A stretch of DNA of 64,000 nt from Salvator merianae (GCA_003586115.2 QVOM02000101.1:26270901-26334900), one strand, 5' to 3'. Positions 1 to 11,363 are shown, counted from the first letter of the stretch. Numbers and translations: made by a program. Notes: a model not told the origin generated them from the sequence alone.

Positions 1-1250
1 AAAATGACCCAAGGACCTCTTTGTCTGTGTTCTTTGTATTTTGCCTGTATATGAATGGACAGTAATGCTTCTAATTGTGTAAGAAAACATACAGTTCAAA
101 ACAAAGGAAATCATTTCACACTATCCTCCAAAGACATGCATTGGCTGCCGTTTGCTACGGAGCCAAATCTAAGAAGCCAGTAGTAACTTAGGTTGCATTT
201 ATGCACAGTTAGAAATAAATAAATGAATAAATGAATGAATAAATGAATAAATAAATAAATAAATGGAAAAAATGAAAAAAGTCTCTTAGGCGACACACTG
301 AAAGGGGTGCCCCCTGGGAGAATTGAAGCCAGGGATGCAAAGCCTCAGAAAAGTTCCTCCTTCCTCAGATGGGTGTCAGAAATTTGGTGAAGGTACTCAA
401 TACTCCCACCTGATAAGTTATCAGACCGGAGTGTACACAATCTTGCAGCTCTGGCACATGGGATGATGATGGAAGTTGTCCAGGGATAATTGATTACCAT
501 TTTAGCTGATGCTACAATGGCAGAAGAGCTTGAGAAGGTGACCGATCACACCTTGCATGCATTGGCAATGGCTGGGAAGAGTGATTGGTTGCTTCCCCAG
601 TCATCACTGTTTCTGGCACATCAGCAATTACACTCTCCATCATCAAGAACACAGAGTGGCAAAAGAGTGGGAGAAAGTAAAATCCTGTTTCCAGACTCTC
701 GACACCCCTGGCAGTAATACTGAAGACTGCTGTCCCCAAGTCCTTTGACACCTGTGGCCCTGACATTGGGGACTTGGAAGAGAGAACTAATCATCATGCC
801 CACTATTTACTAATGTTGTTGAAAGGTTGGAGTGATGCCCACACCAGTCTTCCAGCATCTGGAACAGCAAATGGGTGATGTAAAACAGCTGGAGGGAATG
901 GTCAATGCTTTCCACCTCTAAGACCTGCAGCAACAAGAGTAGACACTGAAGAAGAATCAGTCACCTCCTCGCTTGATGCTGCCACTGCCAAATGGCAGGA
1001 ACTGATGTATTCTCAGGTCCCTGACAACTGCTTGATCACCTTTCCACTCCTCACCAATAATTGAAGGACTAGAGGGTGACTGAAGTCTAGGGCAGAAATG
1101 GCAAGTCTGTTTCATTATTCTTGTGGCATTGCTGCATTTTCTCCCCTAGCCATGAGGTAGAAAGGAAAATACAGCTAAAAGAGTCCTGGGAAAGCCAGCA
1201 TGGTCAAAGCAAGGCAGAAAAAGAATGTGGAAACTAGAAGTGGATGGGAT
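1..1250. other. Unidentified AT-moderate sequence
   Basis: No gene or repeat family is recognised apart from the (AAAT/AATG)n tract at about 213-266. Bases 485-1090 are less AT-rich and have longer open stretches on both strands, but stops in all frames and no recognisable motif argue against an exon. It could be a very old retrocopy or repeat. Confidence 0.4.
213..266. repeat. (AAAT)n/(AATG)n microsatellite
   Basis: Interrupted tetranucleotide tract of AAAT and AATG units, seen directly. The short minus-strand open frame over it is a low-complexity artefact. Confidence 0.9.
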
Positions 1251-1595
1251 TAGGGATGTGCATGAAAACAACAACACATTTTCGATTGGTTTTTGAATAA
1301 AAAATCCGAATTTTTGATTTGCCAGCGAATTCCATTATTGAAAAATGCATTTTTCGCCTTTGTTTTTGCCTTTTTTGCCTTTGTTTTTCCATTGAAAATG
1401 CCATTTTCATGGTTTAAGCATAGCGAAAAAGTGAGAAAATGTGAATACTCAAAGAATCTCATTTTTGCAAAAGAATAACTTTTTCGTTTTCAATCAAAAA
1501 CCCGTAAATGCAAAAAAAGTCATTTTTGCTTTGATGTGAAAATTTGCAAAAACATATCTTTGAATGAATTTTTGAATACCACTCGAAATCCCATC
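1251..1595. mobile_element. hAT-like short non-autonomous element (candidate)
   Basis: The block starts TAGGGATGTGCATGA and is built of TTTTTG/GAAAAT-rich sequence like the better supported hAT element at 46950-47274, whose ends read TAGAGATGTGCA and TGCATATCCCTA. The right boundary is unclear: GAAATCCCATC at 1585-1595 mirrors GATGGGATT at the left border, and a second head, TAGGGATGTGCA, begins at 1596. It may be an element pair or an element inserted beside a truncated relative. The superfamily call is inferred from the resemblance. Confidence 0.45.
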
Positions 1596-1639
1596 TAGGG
1601 ATGTGCAAAACAACAGATCAATAATTACAGTGTATATTT

Positions 1640-1677
1640 CCTCCCTTCCTTCCTTCCTTCCCTTCCTCCCTCCCTCT
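1640..1677. repeat. (TTCC)n/(CCCT)n pyrimidine-rich microsatellite
   Basis: A short run of CTTCC and CCTC units seen directly. It lies just downstream of the second TAGGGATGTGCA head. Confidence 0.8.
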
Positions 1678-1895
1678 GTATGTACTTTTTCCATACTTGT
1701 TTGCATGTTTGCCACTGTCACTTTCTTAATAGCTCCTGATGATGATTAATTCATGGAAGGTTGGTAAAAGTGAAGATGGGGATGGAGCAGTGGTGATGAG
1801 GGGCTAGATCAACTGACAGGTTACTGAGTGCTGCCGTCAAATAGTCTGTTGCATTGGAATCTTGTGGAGCATTTAAAGAGTGCTCTGCACTTTAA

Positions 1896-3422
1896 GGCCA
1901 CATTCGGACACGGCATATAATCAGTTTACAGGCCGTCTTCAGTTCCCGCTGTCCCGACATGATCTTGCCGTTCCGTAATTTTTATGGATTACATAGGCTA
2001 AATGCGCATTACTTTGTCTTCGGATTTTATCAATTCTCAAGCCATTCCAGATCGCTAGCGCGCTTTACTTTTGCTGTGGGCACGGAGAAAGCGAATCTGT
2101 GGGAGGGATCGTAATTTTTTGTGGGCGTGCAGAGGGAGGGATCCCCATTTTGTGCCATCCAATGACAGACGTTGTGGGTGGGCATTCTGCTAGGGAGGCC
2201 GGCACGGTTCTCAGGAAAGCTAGCATGGCGAACAGGCAAATTTTTAATCAGCTTCCTGTATTCCCTTCTCTGACGCTGCGCGATGAAAGGAGAAGCTGCC
2301 ATCCCTTCTCCCCATGTCGCTGTGTTCTGCCCACTCCTCCTATTCAGCAGTGCCATGGGGAAAGTTACGGCTTCATCAGCAGCCCGCCGTCTTTCTTTCC
2401 TCGCCAGCCACTTTTGTGTAAAAGCGCTGTAGCACCGAAGCACAGGAAAAGAAAACGGCAAGATCATAAAATCACAATTCTCCTCTACTTTGTGGGCGTG
2501 TGTGTCTCCCTCCCTATGCTTCTTGCTCTGTGTCAGCGGTTGTAGGATGAAAATGGGGGGCTTCGTGGGGGGGGATGAGAAGAAGCTTTCTTAGATGTTG
2601 TAAATCCTTCGCACGGACATGTGTGAGAAGGAGGAGGAGGAGGAGAAGGTGCCTGCTGTGCTCCACGCTTCTTAAAAAAATATAAAAAATATATAAGTTT
2701 GCCCGAGTGTTGGAAGAAGAGGTTTTTTATTGCCTCCAATGAATTTTTTAAGCTGCAGTGCTTTCTCTTTCTTTATCCCCCATTCAAGAAATTAAATTCC
2801 GTCTGCTCTTTAAAGCAAAAAATCAACTGCTCCCGATTGCTAGGATCTCTGCAAAATGCAGAAGCACTTGATTGTCAAAAGAGTAGAGCCCCCCCAATTC
2901 CCCTCCCCACTTCTTCCCATTGTTATGCACCTCCCCTGCTTTTACGCTACTTTTAAAAAGCGCAGTTGCGCTAAAGTGAATCAGCAGGATAGCAGAACTC
3001 CGCATTTCAAAAGCTTAGTTTTTTAAAGTTCATAGTTTTAAAGTGAACGTAGTTTTTAAGTTCTGCCTCGGTAGACAGAGGCTGCAGGGAGGAGCAAATG
3101 GCGAATGTCGAGTAATGCTGCCAAGTGAATCTCTGTTCTGAAGTAGCAGCAGGGACATAGGAGAACAGAGCTTGACTTTCCCGCCCCTGTGACGTTAAGG
3201 TTTGAACGTTGGGACTGCAGCCAATCGCTGACTGCATAGGGAGGAGAATTTGATGAGGGGGGGAGGCAGAAAGGGTACTGCCAAGCACGGGAAATATCAG
3301 TGTGGGAACGAGCAAGTACGAATTGACTCCGTGTTAAATTGTAACTGTGGGAACGACCAGAAGACGAATTCACTGCGTGTACTCTTCTATACGGATTACA
3401 TTGACGATGTCCGACCGCGGCC
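1896..3422 (+). mobile_element. Family A MITE, copy A1 (about 1.5 kb)
   Basis: Left end GGCCACATTCGGACA and right end reading GGCCGCGGTCGGACA on the minus strand form terminal inverted repeats. The left arm (ACAGGCCGTCTTCAGTTC region) recurs in A2 and A3, and the right arm in A2, A3 and A4. A GC box (3181-3187), a CRE-like TGACGTTA (3190-3197) and AGCCAATC (3219-3226) sit in the right half. Two related ~35-bp subterminal direct repeats start GTGGGAACGA at 3302 and 3347. There is no transposase frame. The left flank is TAA, but the matching TAA is found only after the adjoining family C segment at 3658, so A1 and C2 may have moved as one unit. Superfamily assignment (PIF-Harbinger-like) is inferred from TIR style and the 3-bp duplications of sister copies. 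Confidence 0.75.
3181..3226. promoter_or_regulatory. GC box / CRE-like / CCAAT box cluster in family A (A1)
   Basis: CCGCCCC at 3181-3187, TGACGTTA at 3190-3197 (one base from the palindromic CRE TGACGTCA) and AGCCAATC at 3219-3226. The same order and spacing occur in A2, A3 and A4. The motifs are read directly; promoter activity is inference. Confidence 0.5.
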
Positions 3423-3657
3423 TGCGACTACATCAAGACAGGGTCAAAATCCTGTATTTGATTTCCTAGATGTGATCACATTGCTTCTAATATAGTCCTG
3501 GAGTACAGACCAAATATCCTGGGTTTAAGGTATTGTGTCACTATGTGGCATGGTAAAACGCGGAATATCAATCTAATGTCTGGGCAAAGTAAAGTAATCC
3601 CGGGAGTGCTTTGTTCTGGATTATCCAAAATAGCAGAATAGATGTCTGGAAGCAGCC
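3423..3657 (+). mobile_element. Family C MITE, copy C2, fused to A1
   Basis: Aligns by eye along most of its length with the family C copy at 57809-58063 (shared blocks AGATGTGATCA, AAGGTATTGTGTCACT, AATGTCTGG, TTATCCAAAA). The right end reads GGCTGCTTCCAGACA on the minus strand and is followed by TAA at 3658-3660. The left end is blurred: the family's GGCTGCATCCAGACAGG appears here only as CTGCGACTACATCAAGACAGG immediately after the A1 end. Confidence 0.7.
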
Positions 3658-3660
3658 TAA

Positions 3661-4670
3661 GAATATACAAATCTATGGGTTGTGTGCACAAGCCAACAGA
3701 GATACCACATACATTCCCGACAGATCTCAACAAAGACTGAGGAAACCTATCTTCCTCTCATTTCCTTGAGAACTGAAAGAGATGACGGTTTAATTTGGAA
3801 GCCACGTACTTGTAACAAAAGTACTGCTATTCTATTCTGAAGTTGCTGCCAGTTGCAGACACATTGGAACTCCAGCAAAATTCCAATGTGTTTTGATGTA
3901 TCAAGACAGCAAGGCCAGGAAGAATATATCGGATATGGTTTCACAATCTGAAGATGATATTAGAAATAGAATTGATATTTAGTTATTTGATGCTTGTGGA
4001 AATAGAATAACCATTTACTTTATGTTGTAAGCTATATATGAAACCCAAAGATGTTTGATTATTTTTAAAGTGTGTACTATGTATGTTTTATGCTTATTTT
4101 GCCTTCTATTTTTGCTTTCTGTCTGAATAATAATTTTTTTTTTTTTTAAAAAGAGTGCTGAGAATGGCAGGGTGCTTGAGAAGTACCTAGAATACTCTCA
4201 CCTAATTTAGACATGGAGGTGGAAGAACAAGTGCTTTGTTTAGTGCTAGGGATGCTGTATTTTAATTATTTTCTAATTAATTTAAGTAATTATTCAGTAA
4301 TCGGAGGGGCGAAGAGAAAAAGAACAGCAATGACATATTGTGACATCCCTCTGTCACCCTTTATACATATATAGCTTCAAACCTTAACCCTAGCTACAGG
4401 TAGGCAAATAGAGAATTAAACAGAAAAATTGTAGCATCGTACACATTACATTATAGTACATTGCAAATTACATCATAGTAAATAAAGTTAAGACAGACAT
4501 CTCAAAAATAAAATTATCTGGAACATCCATTTCCTGAAATTTTGGTAGGACCTCCAACCATAGTGACAAAACTTTAAGAAAAAAAAATTATCTCCCTCCA
4601 TATTAATTTTTTAAATCTGTATTCACATGTTGGGGAAAAAAGTATCTCATAAATGCCTTAGACTATAGTG
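3661..4670. other. Unidentified AT-rich sequence
   Basis: No gene or family is recognised. It holds a T run at about 4133-4147 and scattered AT-rich blocks. Confidence 0.5.
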
Positions 4671-4823
4671 TGTGTCATTTATGATCTAATCCCCTCTCTC
4701 ATCCACTTTTTCTAGCCTAGAATGTTCATGAGATGGGCAGACTGTCATGTGAACAATCCCATTTCTGAACCATCTCTAAGCTGTCTCAAAGGTACCTTTT
4801 TTTACTGCATGCAAAATCAGACT
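4671..4823 (+). mobile_element. Family E MITE, diverged copy
   Basis: Resembles the copies at 18959-19108 and 61640-61808: a TCTAATCC...CTCATCCACTTTTTCTAGCCT block, an AATGTTCATG block, a CTGTCTCAAAGG block and a GCATG...TTAAT end. Both ends are eroded, so boundaries are approximate. Confidence 0.55.
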
Positions 4824-4999
4824 TAATGATACTAATTTACTAATTAACCATTATAGCATCTAATTTACTGGCTTACCCATTATGACATCTGTCAAAATGT
4901 CTGGATCATCAAGGACTGAAAGTGGTATGAGAAGACAGACCCTTATAAACAAAGCCTGCTCTTATCCATTTACCTCTGTCATTAAAAAGTGTGTGTGCG

Positions 5000-5070
5000 G
5001 GGTGCTTGTGCAAGGCATTGGACTCTATGGCCTAAATTGCCTCTTTTGACTTTATGATTCTGTGATTCCA
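5000..5070 (+). mobile_element. CR1 LINE 3' terminus
   Basis: GGCATTGGACTCTATGGCCT followed by a short ATGATTCTGTGATTCC tail matches the conserved 3' end of amniote CR1 elements (GG..TTGGACT.GATGACCT, then imperfect ATTCTATG octamers). Only the last ~70 bp remains, as is usual for 5'-truncated CR1. Confidence 0.75.
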
Positions 5071-5728
5071 TTTCTTAGTGATGCTAGAGGCACAAGATAT
5101 TGGAAAATAACATTTATGCACATAAAAACTTTTGCTTTGGGGTGTGTGTACAATGAGCTTATTCATCGTAATATTTTAGTAATTTGTTTGCTCAAGGTTA
5201 ATGATTATTCATCTGAAACCTTCTCACACTGTGCTGATTGGTTTACAAAACCTTGCTTGACAGTAATTAACCCAGAAGTATTTTTTTCAGAAAATATGCA
5301 AAACAACTAAATCAAGTGTATACTTTGGTCTTGAAAAATATACATCAACAATCACTAGTGTGCCAATAAAACATAGCACACAGTCCTATGACCTTACTAC
5401 ATTGTTTATGAAGGTGGGCATACATTTATGAATAAGTGGTTTTGCATTTGAAAACACTGCATGTGTAAGTTGTACAGAGAATAGAGACTGCTGGGTTCAT
5501 TCTGCAGCTTTTCTTTACAGAATGTTGAAGGACAACAACAGCTGAGAATAGCTTTTACTCTCTTTTTCATACAGAGGATGTGACTCAAAAGACTCTCTTC
5601 TTGTCAGTCAGAACCTGACCCTTCAAATACATATGAGGACAGAATATTCTTAGCTCTGGAAAGAAGAGCTGAAATGTTAAAACAATTTGTCTTTTTATCC
5701 CAATCCCAGTTCAGTGAGCAAAGTCTAA

Positions 5729-6129
5729 GGATGTGATCACACAGAGCAAACATCCTTTGACTGAGGAGTGCCCATCTGCAGATGCACTAAAAATAAATGC
5801 ATTACACTCATTTTAAAAATAAATATGCCTCTTTCTTACCTCCCTGACTCCCCTTGTTGTCTTCTGTGCCTTAAATCCTTGCCTCCTAATCTAATTGGCC
5901 ACTACCAGCCCAATTTTTCATGGCCCTGATTGATCAGTAGTGGAAGCAGGCTGCTAATGGCTACAGAAGCCTAGTAGCCTCCCACTCCAAACTGCAACTC
6001 ACCTTGAGAGTCAATTATTTCAAGGAGAGTCTTCAGGACAAGATAAAGGGTTCTTTTATATTTTAGGTTTGTCCTTTGAACCCCAAATGCACCTCAGGGG
6101 TATCCAAAATGACATGTGTGAACATACCC
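5729..6129. mobile_element. Harbinger-like MITE with TAA target duplication
   Basis: The left end GGATGTGATCACACA and the right end, reading GGGTATGTTCACACA on the minus strand, are imperfect inverted repeats. The element is flanked by TAA at 5726-5728 and 6130-6132. It is about 400 bp with no coding capacity and no second copy in this window. A 3-bp TAA duplication with a TTCACAC-type end fits PIF-Harbinger non-autonomous elements. Confidence 0.6.
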
Positions 6130-6132
6130 TAA

Positions 6133-6780
6133 GGCTGCATCCTCATAGCCACAAAATCAACCCTTTTTGAGTAGGATTATTCAATCCCGCTACTGGTGAA
6201 GGAGGTATGATGTCTGCACAGCCAGCATCTCCCATCCTTGGAACCTTGAAATTTATATAGCTTTGAAGTTTTCATCAAATGCAGTTCATAATGTGATAGG
6301 AAATGGTCCCAGAAGTCAACCATTTTCTATATGGCATTAAATGATGCCACACAGAAATTACCAGAGGTAAGTCATCCCCACCATTGTCTCTCTAGGCCTG
6401 ATGAGGGTGGCAATGAGTAGTCATTAGGTGCCAGAGAGTATTACCATGTGCCTTTTTTCTTGACTATGAATTCAGTCTGGAGATAAAAGCAGTCAAATAA
6501 TATAAGTGAGGTTTCACCTTCATAGGAGAAGATCTCTCTCCAACAGAGATATTTTGCTTCTCATATTTTTTCTGTCTATAGCATTTATGAGACAAAAAAC
6601 AGAACAAAGTTAAAAATGAAATGTTACAGAAAAACGAATAAAGGATTAGATTAGAAAATATAGAATAGTCAAGATAGCAGTTCCTCACTATTTGCAACTT
6701 TTATAATTTTGTGAACCCATAACTGCAAAATTGCATAATGTTTTGGTATCTACCACCCAGATAATTCATGTACGGTGTGA
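6133..6780. other. Unidentified sequence between MITE and LINE fragment
   Basis: It begins GGCTGCATCC, which resembles a family C terminus, but no matching right end was found. The remainder shows no family or coding signal. Confidence 0.4.
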
Positions 6781-6787
6781 CAGCTAT

Positions 6788-7109
6788 TTAAATATCTAAA
6801 ACCAGTCCTCCCTTATATAGGCTGAACACACTTAGGTCTAGTAAGTGTTCCACATACCACTTTGTTTCCAGTCCCTTTACCATCTTGGTAGCTCTCCTTT
6901 GAAGTTTCTCCATTTTGTCATTAAAAAAACAAAACAAAACAAAAGAGGACTGGACACAGTACACCAAATGAGGTCTGACCAAGGCAGACCACAGATCTAA
7001 AATCTGTGTTTGTGGCTGCACCACACATTTGGCTCATATTTAGCTTGTGATCTACTAATACACTCAGATTATTTTTACAATTTTTACAGATTTCTCCCAT
7101 TCTGTACAT
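6788..7109 (-). pseudogene. CR1/L2-type LINE ORF2 fragment, C-terminal part of RT
   Basis: Read on the minus strand, one frame has VDHKLNMSQMCGAAT and an overlapping frame has LVRPHLVYCVQSS followed by KLQRRATKMVKGLE and FSLYKG. These are the conserved C-terminal blocks of amniote CR1/L2 reverse transcriptases (hallmark phrases VDHKLNMSQ, ALVRPHLEYC, QRRATK). At least one frameshift separates the blocks, and an AAAAC repeat (about 6924-6945) splits the last segment. It is a dead, antisense-oriented fragment with no initiation site. The following bases to about 7260 may continue the same old repeat family. Confidence 0.8.
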
Positions 7110-7260
7110 GTTCCTTTCTTTTTTCTTATCTATCTAAATGCGGGACTTTACATCTCTACCTGTTAAATTTCATTATGTTTCTTTCAACCCACTGTTCACA
7201 TTTCTCTAAGCTTTTTGAATTTTCTCCCTCTCTTCCAAAGAGAAAATATCTCAGTTCTTA
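7110..7260 (-). mobile_element. Likely continuation of the antisense LINE
   Basis: Phrases such as GTTAAATTTCATTATGTTTC and TTTTTGAATTTTC resemble a stretch commonly found upstream of the CR1/L2 C-terminal block in reptile repeats. This is judged from memory of the family, so confidence is modest. Confidence 0.45.
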
Positions 7261-7476
7261 TTGAAGTAGCTTTTCCTGCCTTCCTCTGGAATTTTTTCAG
7301 ATCTTATCTGTCCTTTCTGTGGAATTATCCTAGTATTCTTCCAGTTACTTCTGCTAGAATGTTCAATAACTCTTCTACCTGTCTCTGTTTCTTTAGGCTT
7401 TTCTTATTGCATCATTAGTGGTTTCTATATTTAAGTGCAAATGGTGTCTCCCTAAAATAAACCCAATTAGGTGTTT

Positions 7477-7553
7477 GTCTGTCTGTCTATCTTTTTATCA
7501 TATTTGTATTCCACCATATTGCTCTATAGCACTCAAGGCATACTATAAGGTTA
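7477..7553 (-). mobile_element. Antisense LINE/SINE 3' tail
   Basis: A short TCTG/TCTA tract is followed by CATATTTGTATTCCACCATA and CACTCAAGGCATACTATAAG. On the minus strand this gives the CACCTTGAG...GGTGG.ATACAAATA signature of CR1/L2-type 3' ends and the SINEs that copy them. Confidence 0.55.
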
Positions 7554-8556
7554 AAATACTTAAAGTAAAAACATAATAAGTATGAATACTAAAATATATA
7601 AATTAAAAACTCAAAGAGGATGAACAAAGAGGAATGCCAGGGTGAATGAAGAAAAGTTTTCAATTGTTTTCCAAGTACAAGATTTATTTAGTTGATCAAG
7701 TATAACATCTCCATAAAAGACTGATCAGCTTTTATTTGCTGTATCACATTGTGATTTCAAGGTCCAATCAACTCTTTAACTCTGCACCTATCAATAAACC
7801 TGTCGACTTTCCTCCCCTGATAAGTTAATTTTACCTCAGTACTCCTTAAGCTAATCAATCACACTTTTTCTTTTTTTTTTTTAACCTCAGAAATCCTTAA
7901 ACCAGTCAATCTCACTTTGGCTTTACATATTTGTTTAAAACTATATAGACTTGCCATACATACAGTTTAAGATTAACTGGATGCAATTTGTGACTTTCTT
8001 TTTCAGTGTTCTTTTATTATTATTATTAATTTCAAACAATTTATAGTTGAGAGAGAAAAAAAAATCTAAGCCAAAGCAGACATATAGACAAAACAAAATG
8101 CAACAACAAACAAACCCCAAACCCAGCAATGTATATATTATTGCCTAGATTAACAATCCTTCCACCCTTACAGTTTGTGACCTTTATAGGGTGCCTTCAG
8201 ACACCATGGGGAAATGTCCACTCTTTAAAAGAAATTCAGTGTTCCTCCATAGCAACACAAAAGACACAGGCTTCTGTGGCCAGTGGGGACATAGTGTAGG
8301 TTCACACATCTTGGCGCTCACTGTTCTGCCTCATTTTTCATTAGTTCTTTTCACACTGCAGCACATTCCCAGATTATGTTGTAGCACATTGGGCAAGACA
8401 CCGGTTAGTCTGGCATTGTGGCAAATTTCTCAGGAAAAGTGCAGTCTCCAGTATTTCCTGGAATCTGGTCTTCTGAAGAGATACATCAGCAGTACTCTGA
8501 TGAGGCATTGGGGATGTCTGTCTGATAAGTTGCAGTGCTAGCATGTTGTCAGCACT
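7554..8556. other. Unidentified AT-rich sequence
   Basis: No gene is recognised. The start of the block at 8186 reads GGGTGCCTTCAGACACC, MITE-like in style, but no partner end was located. Confidence 0.4.
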
Positions 8557-8662
8557 TCAGCACGTCTGAGGACTATCATAGTTAATATCATTAAAATGTT
8601 TTTTTGCATTTCAGCATGTCTGAGGACTGTCATAGTTAATACCATTAAAATGTTTGCATAGG
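8557..8662. repeat. Two-unit tandem duplication, period 54 bp
   Basis: The unit starting TCAGCACGTCTGAGGACT at 8557 recurs as TCAGCATGTCTGAGGACT at 8611, and the similarity continues through the following TTAATA.CATTAAAATGTTT. A few transitions separate the units. Confidence 0.9.
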
Positions 8663-8905
8663 GAGGGATACAAGAGTCAAACAGCAGCACACTTCAAGAT
8701 GACTTTTCTTTTCAAATGAACTCAGAAAGTGCCATTTTTCTAAATGTAGAAAACAGTAGTAGGAAACACTTCTGTGAGTGCAATAAAGTGGGGTGAAGCT
8801 CTAGTTGGAGACTGTGGGTGATTCTGCACTGGTTAGTACACTGGGCCAGCAATCATACGTGGAATCTCTTTCTGCATTCTCCAAATGCATTTGGGTATTC
8901 AGCAA

Positions 8906-8933
8906 GCATGGTACCAAAGCATGGTACCAAAGC
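8906..8933. repeat. Short tandem duplication (14-bp unit)
   Basis: AGCATGGTACCAA occurs twice back to back; seen directly. Confidence 0.85.
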
Positions 8934-11363
8934 TTCCAATCACTGCCTCCTTATTCCTTCATGAGCCCCTGATCCAATGGTCCTTCCTGGAAAATTCAGT
9001 TGCATTTTCCTGCTTTCAGAATTTGAAATTATAAAACTTGTGAGCACTGCAAAGTTAAAAAAAAAAAAAAAGTTTTAACATCCTCCCTTGTTCATGAATT
9101 TGTGACCACCACAGCTAATATTTTCTGTTGTCCCCTTTGGTCAGCAGCAGCACAGCTGACAGAATACAAATAGAAATTCTTTGTAAACACAAAAATCAGT
9201 GCTAAGGAACAGCTGTGATTTCTATCAGCTGCTACAGCAATCATGGCTTTAATAGCTGAACACCTGTCTCTTACTATATTTGACAAAAATGTTAATTCTA
9301 TTTCTTCTCCAGTGCCTTTGCTTGATTTAAAAATGTTTTATTTCTGTAATGCTCCTGTGCATGGTCCATTAAGAAAATCCTTTTATTTAATCTTGAGAAC
9401 TCTAGAAATGGTTTCACAACTAATTGCATAGTGACTGAATGTTTCTTCCTGATATAGTTTAATGAAAGCATTTGTTCTTACTGATGCATAAGAAAATTAA
9501 TGGAGCCAGTTTTGATTTACTGGAATCTGTTGTTTCAGTGTTAGATATCACCAAGTAGAGAAAAAATGATTTATCTACAATCTTATTTTCTTAGCAGGGG
9601 AAGGAAAAAAAAAACATTTTAAAAAGAATTAAGCCTCTGGAGATCACTTTCTGTCAAGAGCAAAGCACTACTCCTAAAATTTAGCAGGCAAAACTGTATT
9701 GTTAATAGTTAACATGGATCCTGTGCAGTGTACCTGACTCCCTGTACTTCAGAATCGCTGTCAGGAAAGGCAAGGTGGCTTGACCTCAAGAGTGGGTCCA
9801 TGCAGGGAGCTTTTGTAGAGGGACAACAGGAGGTGGAACAGATTGAAGCATCTGCTTAGATATAGGGACATTCACTCCCTGAGACTGACTGACTGCTCTT
9901 CTCACATGGAACTTTTAGCTGAATTGGGCTAAGTGAATTAACATATTAGGAAGATCAGGGCAACTGTGGACAGAAAGGAAAGCTACCATGGAGTGATCCT
10001 CTCCTTCTCCCTCCGTTTTCAAGGCATTCAGGACCTCTCTCCTGCTCAACACCTCTGCTCAACACCATAAGCCTGCATGTCATGAAAGAGGTGAGAGGAC
10101 TTTTGCATTCCTCTTCAATTTCTTGCTTTTCCTTTAAGGCCTCTTTTATTTCCCAATGTTTACTAAGGAAGAGTTGGTCAGTCCTTTGAGAAGGTCTGCT
10201 TCAAATCCACTGCCAAGCAGCTGTTTCATGAAAGAACTCTCATGACTAAAGGCTACTCTTTCTTCCCTTCCACCACCATTGCCTGCAGCCTAGTTGTGTG
10301 GCTTCTTTTGAGAATGCATGAAAACAGATAGAGTTTTTGTTTGACAATACTGTGAGCTATATTTGGGAAGCCCAGAAGACCGTGATTTAGCTGTGAAGCA
10401 CTTCTGAGGAAGCCCTGCAGTTCAGGGAGTCAGCTGGCAGCTTGCAAGACCATCCATCCATTAACATTTCCCATTGTCTGTTGAGTTGTAAGACACATGT
10501 TTATTAGATATCCATATAAACTCCTAGTTGGGCAGAAGGGCATTTCAGTCTGCTTCAGGTGTCTCACATTATCCTTTTGTTCTTCTGAATCCCATGAGTC
10601 TCCTCTCTTATTTTGGACATAATGCAGGTGTCATGATTATTTAGCTGATTGATCTTACCCTATTAACTTCCCATCTTGCATATGTATGATATTTGGTCAA
10701 CTGAACATCTCATGTCTATTATATGTATTCTGAAAGTCCTAATACAATTCTAATGTGTGATGTTGTCTTACATACTGCCCAATAGCTCCATTTACTGATC
10801 AAGTATTGAACTGTGCTATCTCCTTTTTACAGTGCATGCAATTTGTAATTCTTGCTTTTTATTTTATTTGAATATCACTCTGTGTAGCTGAACAAATTGT
10901 ATATTTGATTCCTCACACACTACACTAATTAGTCTGTGTGAGTGTAGTAAGTGTGAAAACAGCCAGTCTGTAAAATGTCAATGTTTAATAAAATACTTAA
11001 ATATTTAAATAAAATCTTAAAAAAGAAATATGAGTAAATAAAGAACTATGGCTATGGCATATATATATCTACATATTCATATATGTTTAAGAAATCATAT
11101 TTGAACAACACAGATAAGGTATAACATTACTAAGGGTACAGTACAGAGATTTCCCAGAGTTCACAGAGTTCAGTAGCTGGGATTCTACCAGCTCAAGGTA
11201 AATTTTAACTTTGCCCATTTCTTGCCTGCTTGTTTCCTGCTTCTTCTTTATATTGTATACTACTCAACAGCATCATTCCAACTGCATTGTAGTCTCACAG
11301 TCCCCACAATTCTCTATATTGGCTTCACATCCCTGACAGTCAGCCCTGCAGCAAGTTCCAGAG
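8934..11363. other. Unidentified intergenic or intronic sequence
   Basis: AT-rich with no supported gene or recognised family. There is an A run at about 9057-9072. Confidence 0.5.

Noticed and set aside
485..1090. Possible processed pseudogene
   Set aside because: The composition looks gene-like, but stops occur in every frame and no family could be named.
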